Source of the DNA: DASPJR01 sp035628505
Lineage (GTDB): Bacteria; Planctomycetota; SZUA-567; H5-PLA8
Reading direction: 5' to 3'
Length of the DNA stretch: 20,090 nt
Assembly (NCBI GenBank): GCA_035628505.1
Contig: DASPJR010000092.1
Span: 1-20,090 of the forward strand
The notes beneath the pieces are model-generated. The model was given only the letters and a program-made list of their open reading frames with translations. It did no database searches and was not told where the DNA came from. The first letter of the stretch is position 1; each line of letters begins with the position of its first letter. Position numbers and translations under genes: made by a program. Positions 1 to 10,400 of the stretch are shown piece by piece.

Positions 1-2
1 CG

Positions 3-278
3 CAAACGGTCACCCTGCTGGAAAGCGAAATACCCGCTCACAGCCACATGATGGGCGCGCAGAACACGCCACTGGGTGGAATTTCAACGCCCGGCAACTC
101 GGCAACAATTAATCGCCCCGCCAGTGGCAAGCTCTTCGACACAAACTTGCAAGTGGCTCCCATGAGCCCCAGCACGCTGTCACTGACAGGCGCAGACACC
201 GGGCACAATAACATGCAGCCGTTCCTGACCTTGAATTTCTGCATCGCGTTACAGGGCGTATTCCCCCCACGGCCGTAG
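3..278 (+). CDS. Phage tail-collar-domain protein (microcystin-dependent-protein-like), C-terminal part
   Basis: The reading frame is open from the left edge (first full codon at base 3) to TAG at 276-278, so the start lies outside the window. The visible 91 residues begin QTVTLLESEIPAHSHMMGAQ, which matches the conserved segment of the phage tail collar domain (typically E-x-V-T-L-x-x-x-x-x-P-x-H-x-H). They end with PFLTLNFCIALQGVFPPRP, the usual C-terminus of chromosomal collar proteins often named MdpB or microcystin-dependent protein. Such proteins are normally about 170-180 residues, so roughly half is seen. Chromosomal copies often occur in tandem and are not part of a complete prophage; their function is not established. 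The next gene follows after about 20 bases on the same strand, suggesting one transcript. The family call is secure; its role here is inference. Confidence 0.85.
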   Translation, partial: QTVTLLESEIPAHSHMMGAQNTPLGGISTPGNSATINRPASGKLFDTNLQVAPMSPSTLSLTGADTGHNNMQPFLTLNFCIALQGVFPPRP

Positions 279-301
279 CAAAAGAGGAAGAAAAAAACGT
301 G

Positions 302-889
302 ATGTCAGTCGAGCTGGAAAGTAATCGGAGCGGGCCGTCTGGAGCATGCGCGGGCATACTTCCGGGGCTTCCATCATTTCTCGCGCTTCGCCCCATTCAG
401 GAGGCCGACATGGAATTCCTGTTCCGTGTCTACGCCGATTCCCGGGCGGACGAACTGGCCATTGTTCCATGGAACGCCGAACAGAAGAACGCTTTCCTGC
501 GGATGCAGTTTTCGGCTCAGCACGCGCATTACCAGAAATACTACGGCGCGGGAGCCTTTGATATCGTGCTGCAAGACGGAGTGCCTGTTGGACGGCTGTA
601 CATCCACCGCACGGCAACCACGATAGAGGTTATCGACATTGCTCTTTTACGGGAGCATCAGCGCAAGGGCATCGGACGGGCGCTGCTGACAGCGCTGCTT
701 GCCGAAGCATCCGCCAACGCTCAGTGTGTTGAGCTCTACGTCGAACAGAACAATCTTGCACTCCACCTTTACACCCGGCTGGGGTTCGTACAGACCGGGA
801 CGCACGGCATCTACTGCTCAATGAGATGGCAAAAACAAGCTCTTCAACACGCTGCCGCACGCCCGGACAGCCAGGGGGTAATCGCATGA
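302..889 (+). CDS. GNAT family N-acetyltransferase
   Basis: This encodes a GCN5-related acetyltransferase of 195 residues, expected to transfer acetyl from acetyl-CoA to an amine on an unknown substrate in the cytoplasm. The fold is visible as an N-terminal strand (LALRPIQEADMEFLFRVYADSR), a central VGRLYIHRT strand, then IDIALLREHQRKGIGRALL, which holds the acetyl-CoA pyrophosphate loop Q/R-x-x-G-x-G. The C-terminal motif is LYVEQNNLALHLYTRLGFVQTG. About 25 residues precede the domain. A purine-rich AGAGGAAG at 283-290 serves as ribosome binding site; GTG at 299 directly before the chosen ATG is an equally possible start. Its stop overlaps the ATG of the next gene (ATGA, 886-889), so the two are probably translationally coupled. 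Placement after a tail-collar gene suggests a linked role, possibly modification of that protein, but this is speculation. Confidence 0.9.
   Translation: MSVELESNRSGPSGACAGILPGLPSFLALRPIQEADMEFLFRVYADSRADELAIVPWNAEQKNAFLRMQFSAQHAHYQKYYGAGAFDIVLQDGVPVGRLYIHRTATTIEVIDIALLREHQRKGIGRALLTALLAEASANAQCVELYVEQNNLALHLYTRLGFVQTGTHGIYCSMRWQKQALQHAAARPDSQGVIA
873..878 (+). promoter_or_regulatory. Ribosome binding site of the DUF6916-like gene
   Basis: AGGGGG lies 7 bases before ATG 886, inside the end of the acetyltransferase gene. It supports the 886 start over the in-frame ATG at 826. Confidence 0.6.
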
Positions 890-1344
890 ACGAACCAGTA
901 TCCAAGAAACTGGAACGCCGGCATTTCGTCGCAATGTGTATTGCTGGGTCCGGTGCCGTTGCGCTGGGCTGGAAGCTGGCCGGCAGCATGGCACCCCGCG
1001 GGCCTGTTACACGCGAAGATTACCTGCAGCAGTTGAACACAGTTTTTGATATCACGGTGCTTCCAGAGTCCCCTGCTGAAGGCAGCGGTTCTGCGCCGGC
1101 CACGGCTGTTCATGTCCCCCTCAAGCTGGTCAAAGTTTCCGACGCCGTGGTGCGGCCTGCCGACAAGCGGCGGTTTGAAGCGTATTCGATCTTGTTTGAA
1201 GGCCCGGCCTCCAGCCCTTTGCAGCAGCAGACCGTGATGGTTCATCATCCTCGGCTGGGCAACCAGGAGCTGTTTCTCGTCCGGGTCGGCAAGCCGGAGA
1301 AGAATGTGGCGTATTACGAGGCGAGTTTCAGCACGTATCAATAA
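886..1344 (+). CDS. Tat-signal DUF6916-like protein
   Basis: This is a 152-residue protein. Its N-terminus, KKLERRHFVAMCIAGSGAV, has a twin-arginine motif (R11 R12 H F) followed by a short hydrophobic stretch, so export by the Tat route is likely. The C-terminal half has strands resembling what I know of DUF6916: YSILFEGPASSPLQQQTVMV, then HHPRLGNQELFLVRVG and YYEASFSTYQ. That family is small, all-beta and without assigned function. I chose ATG 886 because AGGGGG at 873-878 precedes it at good spacing and because the ATGA overlap with the GNAT stop is typical of coupled genes; an in-frame upstream ATG at 826 lies deep inside the GNAT gene. The family assignment is from memory of the pattern and not verified. 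Confidence 0.75.
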   Translation: MNEPVSKKLERRHFVAMCIAGSGAVALGWKLAGSMAPRGPVTREDYLQQLNTVFDITVLPESPAEGSGSAPATAVHVPLKLVKVSDAVVRPADKRRFEAYSILFEGPASSPLQQQTVMVHHPRLGNQELFLVRVGKPEKNVAYYEASFSTYQ

Positions 1345-1414
1345 GGTCACGAACAGGAACGACGGCATGCTTCCGGCGCACTTACGCGCCAGAAGAGTTT
1401 GAATCGCAAGCAAC

Positions 1415-1419
1415 AGGAG
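1415..1419 (+). promoter_or_regulatory. Ribosome binding site of the giant surface protein gene
   Basis: AGGAG lies 9 bases before ATG 1429 and fixes the start. The 84-base gap from the preceding stop (1344) is too short to exclude co-transcription. I see no convincing promoter in it, only a weak 5-bp hairpin (GGCGC/GCGCC) at 1375-1390. Confidence 0.65.
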
Positions 1420-1428
1420 TAGTGAACG

Positions 1429-4400
1429 ATGTTAAAACGCAGCCGTCTCAATCCCAACGTGAAGCCTGTCACGCTCGCCATTGCTGCAGTGCTGCTGCTC
1501 GGTTCGGTGCGGATGGTCGCGGCCGGTGACGTGACGGTCGTGAAATCGGGCACTCCTGATCCTGTTAACGCGGGAGGAACGATTAATTATACGATCACTG
1601 TACAGAACACATCGAATCCGCCGAAGACGCTTACGGGCGTACAACTATCCGATACGCTGGATGCGCAGCTTACCTTAGTGAATGGAAGCGTGCACTCTTC
1701 GCCCGTCGGCTTCGATGATACCTTTACAACCGTAGGCAACACCCCGCTGCTCGTAGGCCCAACGAACACGCTCACCTCGCCGGGCGTTTTCATCCAGCAC
1801 TCTACCGATCCAAAGGGCGTGCTCGGCAATGACGTGACCATCACCGATACCTCGGTGGTAGCGGCGGTTACGAACGCCACAACGACACAGAACGGCACCA
1901 TTACGCTGAATGCGGACGGGACTTTTCTGTATATCCCGCCGGTCGGATTCGCCGGCACGGACACCTACGTTTACACGGTGAGGAACAGCACGGACCCAAC
2001 GCTTTCGGACACGGCCACGCTCTCAATCAACGTGCAGACGCCACGCGTCTGGTACGTGAATAACGCTGGCGCCAATGGAGACGGCCGCTCGGCCACTCCC
2101 TTCAACACGCTTGCGGGGGCGCAAACGGCGTCTGGTGTAAATGACGTCATTTACGTCTTTGCCGGCACAGGGAATTACACCGGCGGCATCACCTTGAAGA
2201 ATAATCAGCTACTGATCGGCGCGGGTGTTCCGCTCGTCGTGAACACGTTCACTCTTGCGGCGGCCGGTTCGACTCCGACGATCGTCAATGCCACTGCAGG
2301 TGGTAATGGCGTGACACTCGGTTCAGGAAATACCGTCCGCGGCTTTGCATTAGGAAACTGCTCCGCGTCGGCGATCGCTGGAACGAGCTTCGGGACGCTG
2401 ACGATCTCCGCAGTCTCGATCAATACCACTGGCCAGGCGCTGAACCTCTCCACCGGCGCCTTCGGGGCCTCGGCTGCGATCAACGGGGTGACGTCTTCGG
2501 GCGGAACCAACAACATTCTGTTCAATGCGGTTACAGGAACAATCGACCTTGGCAGCGGCGCGCTCAGCGGCGCGACGAACGACAGCTTCAAAGTAACCGG
2601 CGGGTCGGCGACCATCACCTACAACGGAAGCATTGCCAGCGGCTCGGCGCACTCGGTCAATATCGGTAGCATCACAGGCGGAACGATCACACTTGGCGGA
2701 ACGATCAGCGAAACAGATACGGGCATCCTGCTGACCAGCAATACCAATGGCACGATCAAGTTCACCAACACGATCACTGCCAATACCGGGACGAACCCGG
2801 CATTCACGGCAACCGGTGGCGGCACGGTGGAGGCAACCGGCGCCAACAACACGCTGGTTACGACCACGGCAACGGCGTTGAATGTGGCGAACACCACGAT
2901 CGGCGCGGGAAACCTGAACTTCAGAAGCATCTCCTCGAATGGAGGAAGCGCCACCGGCATTATATTGGACACGACCGGGACAAGCGGCTCGCTGATTGTG
3001 AACGGTGATGGCGCCGATGTCTCCCTTGGAGGAAATAGCTCGGGCGGAACAATTGCGAACAAGAGCGGCGCCGACTTTAGTTTCACGACAGGCTGCGGAA
3101 TCTACCTGAACAACACGATGGGAGTCGTGCTTCGGCGCATGACCATCAATGGCACCAATCAGAATTATGGCATCCGCGGCACGCTGGTGAATGGCTTTAC
3201 TCTCGAGTATTCGACAGTCGCTGGCACAAACGGTACGGCTGCCAGCCTGCCTCTTCCGGAGAACGCCGGTGAAGGCAGTGTTTACTTCGGGAACGTGGAA
3301 GGAACAGGGACTTCAAAGAACGGCCTCACCGGATCGGCAACGGTTAACAAATGTATTTTCAGCGGCGGACGTGCGCGAAACTTCTCAGTGATCAATACTG
3401 CCGGCTCGCTTAACCGGCTGACCATAACAGGCTGCACGTTTGGGTTAAATCAGGACTTCTTCGATGCCAACCAGAGCCTTGCGCTGGAAGCGCGCCAGAG
3501 CGGTACCGTGCTGAACGCCACGGTCACGACTTCAACCTTCCAGGGTTCCCCGGGAGACCTGGGGAATTTCACCGGCCAGACTGCCACGACGATGGACGTA
3601 ATCTTCCAGGGCAACACATGCAGCAACACGCACGCAAAGAACGGCATTGGCGGCGGCGGAATGACGTTCGCCACGCAGGGTACAATGAATTTCCACGTTA
3701 CGGGCAACACGTTCCGTGATGCAGACGGCAGTGCAATAACGCTGCAAAAGGCATTTGCAGGAACGCTGCTGAGTGGCTTCTTCGATAACAATACCATCGG
3801 CGTCGCCGGCGTCGCCAATTCCGGTTCGAAGTCCGGCAACGGAATCTTCTGCTCATACGCCGGCGGCGGCACCGCCTCGGTGACGATTACGAACAACCAG
3901 ATTCATCAGATCGCGGGGAACTGTCACATCTTTGCCGATAATACGGGCGGCAGCTACACGGCGAATTTCACCATTCAGGGCAACACTCTAAGCACGCCTG
4001 GAGTTGGATCGTTTGCCGGCATCGCGATCACCAATGGAGCACCCTTCGATCCCACTTCGCCTCCGGGTGATACGGTCAACGTGTGCGCCAAGATCGGTGG
4101 TTCAACGGCTGCTGAAAAGAACACGCTGAACCTGAGCGGCGGGCTGGGAATCGTTGTCGGCTCCAGCGGACAGAACGGCGGGCATACCTTCAATCTGCCG
4201 GGGTATGGCGGCGGTGCCAATGAAGCGAACATTGAAGCGTTCCTTTCCGCTAACAACGCTGGCTCTTTCACAACGGATGCCTATGCAGATGCCCCTGCGA
4301 CCTTCGCGGCATTCACTGGAACGGGCACAGGCTGTCCGACGCCCGCATCACTCCTGTTCGCGCAGGGAGAGACGGCTGCGGCAATGCGTGAGTGCGGATG

Positions 4401-7400
4401 TGGTTCCAGCCCAGCGGCAGCAAACACCCTGACGGCAGCCATCAGCACGCCGGCTGTCGCTAACGACGTTCAGACCAACGATCTTTCCGCGGGCGAGCGC
4501 GCCGTTGAGCCCTCGTCGATTCCGCAGCCGGTTGCTCAACCCGCTGCCCTGGGCTTTGTCACCACGGAGCTGACTGACGCGCAACTTAAGCCCATCGTTG
4601 CCGCAGCGATCGAGCGCTGGAACAAGACTGGACTGTCTTCAGAACAGCTCGCGGCCATTCGGGCAACGACGTTCGACATCCAGCCGCTGGCCGGCTGGTA
4701 TCTGGGTTCCTCAAAGAGCGGCACCGTGACGTTCTCGCGCAGCGCGGCTGGCAAGGGCTGGTACATCTCGAACGACCCTTATAAGGATTCTGATTACAGC
4801 ACACCCTTGTCGTCCACGCGCCTGGGTGCCGCGCCGGGTGAGCTGCCCTTCGGCCACCTCGATCTCCTGACCGCGGTAATGCACGAATTGGGCCACCAGC
4901 TGGGCCTTAAAGACACCTATAAGCAGGGCACCAGAGAGGGCATCATGTATGGCTATCTGATGCTCGGTGAACGCCGCCTGCCAGCAATGGGTGAAGCCGA
5001 AGGTGCAATCCCTAACACGGCTGCACATTCGCCTGAATACCTGTTCACGCCCCTGAGTATCGGCGCCCTGCCGCCAGGAAAGACGGTTACCGTGAAGTTT
5101 GCTGTGACGGTCACCAACACGCCGCCTTCGCCGTACACTGTTGCGAATACGGGTTCGGTCTCGGGCACGAACATCACCGGTTCGCCTGTGAGTTCGAACA
5201 CGGTGACGACCACGATCCACGTGGCGCCGCAGAACTTCCCGACCCAGACTCCCCCCAGCCAGGGTGACGTGGGCTTTGCTTACGCCAATTACACGTTTGT
5301 GGCGGATGGAAACCCTGCGCCGACGTACGCCCTGAAAGCCGGAAGCGGCCCTCTGCCGGGCGGGCTCACGCTCGATGCATCTGGCCTGCTTTCGGGAACG
5401 CCGACGACGGCTGGAACGTTCTCAAACATTATCGTGTGCGCGACCAATGCGCGGGGTTCGATCGACAGCGCGCCTTTCACAATCACTATCGCTCCGGCCA
5501 TGACCATCGCGCCGGCATCGCTGCTGGCTGCGACAGCCGGAACAGCGACCAATCAGACCATCACGGTCAGCAATGGCACCACGCCATACACCGCGCTTAC
5601 CGTCACGGCATTCGACGCGGGAACCACCGGCTTGACGGCGGCAGCACTGACCACGAATCTCGGCGCCGGAACGGTGGTGCTGAACGGCACGCCCAGCGCC
5701 GCAGGGACGGCGACCTTCACGGTCAACTGCACGGATACGGTAGGAGCCACCTTAACCAAGAATTATTCGCTGACAGTCAACGCGGCAATTACCATCACGC
5801 CGGCCACTCTGGCAGGCGCGACTGCCGGCACCGCCACCAATCAGACGATCACCATCGGCAACGGAACCACGCCTTATACGGCACTGACAGTCACCGCATT
5901 CAACGCCAGCACGACTGGCTTGACGGCCGCGGCGCTGACGCCGAATCAGGGTGCCGGTACAGTTGCGTTGAGCGGCACGCCGAGCGCCGCCGGAACCGCG
6001 ACCTTTGATGTGAACGTCACCGACACCGCCGGAGCGACGGCAACCAAGAGCTACTCGCTGACGGTCAATCCTGCACTCAGCATCTCGCCAGTAAGCCTGG
6101 CCGCTGCTACGGCAGGCACCGCGACGAACCAGACGATCACTGTCAGCAACGGCACGACGCCGTATACGGCACTGAACGTGACGGCCTTTGATGGAGGATC
6201 GACGGGGCTGACAGCCGCCGCGCTGACGGCAAATGCCGGCGCGGGAACTGTTGCGCTCAGCGGTACGCCCAGCGCGGCGGGCACTGCAACCTTTACAGTC
6301 GACGTCACGGATACCGCGGGAGCAACGGCCTCGAGAAACTACTCGCTGACCGTAAATGCGGCGATTGCGATCGCCCCTGCGAGCCTGGCTGCGGCCACGG
6401 CTGGAACGGCAACCAATCAGACCATTACGGTGAGCAACGGCACCACGCCGTATACCGCCTTGACGGTCACTTCCTTTGACGCTGGAACAACAGGCCTGGC
6501 GGCGGGCGCTTTGACGCCGAATGCCGGCACCGGCACGGTTGCCTTGAGTGGCACGCCCAGTGCCTCCGGAACGGCGACCTTCACGGTCAATGTCACGGAC
6601 ACGGCTGGCGCCGTAGCTTCGAAGAACTATTCATTGACAGTGAACGCGGCCATCTCCTTCTCACCCAGCGCGCTAACCGGCGCAACGGCAGGCACCGCCA
6701 CGAATCAGACGATCACCGTCAGTAATGGAACCACGCCCTACACGGCACTGACAGTTACCGCATTTAACGCCGGCACGACAGGCTTGACGGCCGCTGCGCT
6801 GACGCCGAATCTGGGTGCCGGTACTGTTGCCTTGAGCGGCACGCCGAGCGCGTCTGGAACGGCAACCTTCGATGTGAATGTCACTGACACCGCCGGTGCT
6901 ACCGCGACAAAGAGCTACACGCTCACAGTCAATCCTGTGCTGAGTATCGCGCCGGCATCGCTCGCCACGGCATTGGCTGGAAGCAATACCAATCAGACCA
7001 TTACCGTCAGCAACGGAACGACGCCGTACACGTCCCTGACGGTCACGGCATTCAACGGCGGTACCACAGGCCTGACCGCTGCAGCGCTTACCCCGAACGC
7101 GGGCGCGGGAACTGTCGTGCTGAACGGAACACCCACTGCATCGGGAACGGCGACGTTCACGGTTGATGTCACCGACACGGCGGGGGCAACGCTCAGCAAG
7201 AACTACTCGCTGACGGTCATTTCCATTACCATCACGCCTTCGACTCTGCCCCAGTCAACGGCCGGAACGGCGTACAGCCAGACACTCACGATTAACAACG
7301 CGGTGCTGCCGCTCAACGCGCTCACCGTAAATCCCTTCGATGCCGGATCGACGGGGCTTACAGCCGCGATCTTCACGCCCGACTTGAACGCGGGAACACT

Positions 7401-10400
7401 TGCGATCAGCGGCACGCCATCTGCGGCCGGATCAGCGACCTTCACAGTGAATATTACCGATGGCAACAACGACTCGGTTTCTCAGAACTTCACTTTGACC
7501 GTCAATCCGGCGCTCAGCATTTCACCGGCGAGCCTGGCGGCGGCAACGGCGGGCACAGCGACGAACCAGACGATCACTGTCAGCGACGGCACCACGCCAT
7601 ACACTGCGCTTACGGTAACGTCATTCAATGCGGGCACCACGGGCCTGGCGGCAGGCGCGCTGACACCGAATCTCGGAGCCGGTACCGTCACTCTGAGCGG
7701 CACGCCGAGCGCTGCAGGCACGGCCACCTTTACAGTAAACGTCACCGATACGGCCGGCGCGACGGCTTCCAGGAACTACTCGCTGACTGTGAATGCGGCG
7801 CTGGCTATCGCTCCTGCAAGCCTGGCAGCGGCGACGGCAGGAACCGCTACCAACCAGACAATCACTGTCAGCAACGGCACCACTCCGTACACAGCCTTGA
7901 CAGTGACAGGTTTCAATGCCGGCACGACAGGCCTGGCTGCCGGGGCATTGACGACCAACACGGGTGCTGGAACGGTGACACTCAGCGGGACACCGAGCGC
8001 ATCGGGAACAGCGAGCTTTACCGTTAACGTAACCGATACCGCCGGGGCGACCGCTTCGCAGAACTACTCACTGACTGTCAACCCGGCGATTTCGATTGCG
8101 CCGGCCTCGCTGGCTCAGGCAACGGCTGGAACAGCGACCAGCCAGACCATTACAGTCAGCGGCGGAACAACGCCGTATACAGCGATCACCATTGCGAATT
8201 TCTCGGCGGGAACAACAGGCCTGACCGCCGGAGCACTTTCGCCGAATGTCGGTGCCGGTACTGTGGTGCTCAATGGAACGGCGACCGCTGCCGGCACTGC
8301 AACATTCGATGTCAATGTTACGGACACGGCAGGAGCGACGGCATCGAAAAGCTACTCGCTCACGGTCAACCCGGCGCTGAGCATCGCACCAGCAAGCCTG
8401 GCTGCCGCCACCGCGGGCACGGCGACAAACCAGACGATTACTGTCAGCAACGGCACAACGCCGTATACGGCGCTGAACGTGACCGCGTTTGATGGAGGAA
8501 CAACGGGGCTGACTGCCGCGGCTTTGACGCCCAATGTCGGGGCCGGCACGGTCGCACTGAGCGGCACGCCGACGGCCGCGGGTACGGCCACCTTTACAGT
8601 CGATGTCACGGATACTGCGGGTGCAACGGCCTCGAGAAACTACTCGCTGACCGTCAATGCTGCGCTGTCAATCGCACCGGCGACGCTGGCTGCAGCCACG
8701 GCAGGAACGGCTACTAATCAGACCATCACCGTAAGCAATGGCACCACGCCCTATACGGCCCTGACGGTTACTGCGTTTAATGCCGGAACAACAGGCCTGG
8801 CGGCGGCCGCATTGACGCCGAATGCCGGCGCCGGCACGGTTACCTTGAGTGGCACGCCCAGTGCCTCTGGAACGGCGACCTTCACGGTCAACGTCACGGA
8901 TACTGCCGGAGCGACCGCTTCGCAGAACTATTCGCTGACGGTCAATCCTGCAATTTCGATAGCGCCGGCATCGCTGGCTCAGGCTACCGCCGGCACAGCG
9001 ACCAATCAGACAATTACAGTAAGTGGCGGAACGGTACCGTACACGGTGCTGACCGTGGTGAACTTCTCGGCCGGTACGACGGGACTGCCCGCAGCAGCGC
9101 TGACCCCGAACGCGGGCGCCGGCAACGTGGTGCTCAACGGTACGGCAACTGCCGCCGGAACTGTGGCGTTCGATGTTAACGTGACCGACACGGCTGGAGC
9201 CACAGCCACGCAGAGTTACTCATTGACCGTCAACCCGGCGCTGAGCATCGCTCCGGCAAGTCTGGCTCAAGCCACAGCCGGGACGGCGACAAATCAGACC
9301 ATTACGGTCAGCAACGGAACGACACCCTACACGTCACTGACGGTCACCAACTTCTCAGCGGGCACGACAGGCCTCGCCGCGGCAGCGCTGACGCCGAATC
9401 TGGGCGCCGGCACAGTCGCCTTGAGCGGCACGCCGAGCGCTTCTGGTACGGCCAGCTTTGACATCAACGTCACTGACACGGCGGGTGCGACGCTGACGAA
9501 GAGCTACTCGCTGGTCGTCAATCCCGTGCTGAGTATCGCTCCGGCCTCCCTGGCCGCTGCCACTGCCGGATCACCAACCAGCCAGATCATTACCATCAGC
9601 AACGGTACAAGTCCGTACACGTCTCTGACAGTGACCAACTTCACCGCAGGCACGACTGGACTTGCGGCTGGAGCGTTGAGCGCTGATGCGCAGACTGGGA
9701 CGGTCACGCTCAGCGGGACCGCCACGGCCGCCGGCACCGCGACATTCGATGTCAATGTCACCGATACGGCGGGCGCGACCTTGAGCCAGAGCTATTCGCT
9801 TACCGTCAATCCGGCGCTGAGCATTGCACCGGGAACGCTGGCGGAAGCGACGGCTGGAACAGCCACGAACCAGACCATCACGATCAGTGATGGAACGACG
9901 CCGTACACGTCCGTCACGGTGACTGGATTCAATGCCGGCACGACGGGATTGACCGCCGGAGCTTTGACCACCAATGCCGGAGCGGGCACTGTTACGCTGA
10001 GCGGAACGCCAGGCGCTTCCGGTAGCGCGTCCTTCACAGTGAACGTGACGGATACAGCCGGCGCAACACTGACGCAGGGGTACACCCTGATAGTCAACGC
10101 TGCGCTGAGCGTCACGCCGGCCGTGCTGGCCGAAGCCACTTCCGGAACTGCAACGAGCCAGACTCTGACGGTCAACGGCGGCACGCTGCCATACACGGCT
10201 GTGAACGTCTCGGGTTTCAGCGCGGGTACAACCGGCTTGACTGCCGCGGACCTCACGCCGGATACAGGGACGGGCACCGTTGTGCTCAGTGGCACGCCGA
10301 CGGCAGCGGGTACAGCAGCGTTCGATGTCAACGTGACCGACAGCGCCGGTGCGACGCTGACTCAGAACTTCACGCTGACGGTCAATCCGCCGGTCACGGT

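Noticed and set aside
3..278. A prophage at the left end, suggested by the tail-collar gene
   Set aside because: No other tail, capsid, lysis or integrase gene is visible, and chromosomal collar proteins next to GNAT and exported genes are better explained as a cellular locus.
826..885. An upstream start for the DUF6916-like protein at ATG 826
   Set aside because: It would overlap the acetyltransferase gene by 64 bases and put 20 residues before the Tat signal; the 886 start has a good ribosome binding site and ATGA coupling.
1375..1390. Hairpin GGCGC-ACTTAC-GCGCC as a terminator before the giant gene
   Set aside because: Only five base pairs and no T-tract follow, so it cannot be called a terminator.
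9792..10331. Long antisense reading frames on the minus strand through the Ig repeat array, including one of 179 codons
   Set aside because: They recur with the same 288-base period and the same low-complexity sequence, so they are by-products of repeat codon usage and not genes.
5500..10392. The repeat array as a CRISPR or non-coding satellite
   Set aside because: The units are 288 bases long, contiguous, in frame and conserved at the protein level; there are no spacers.
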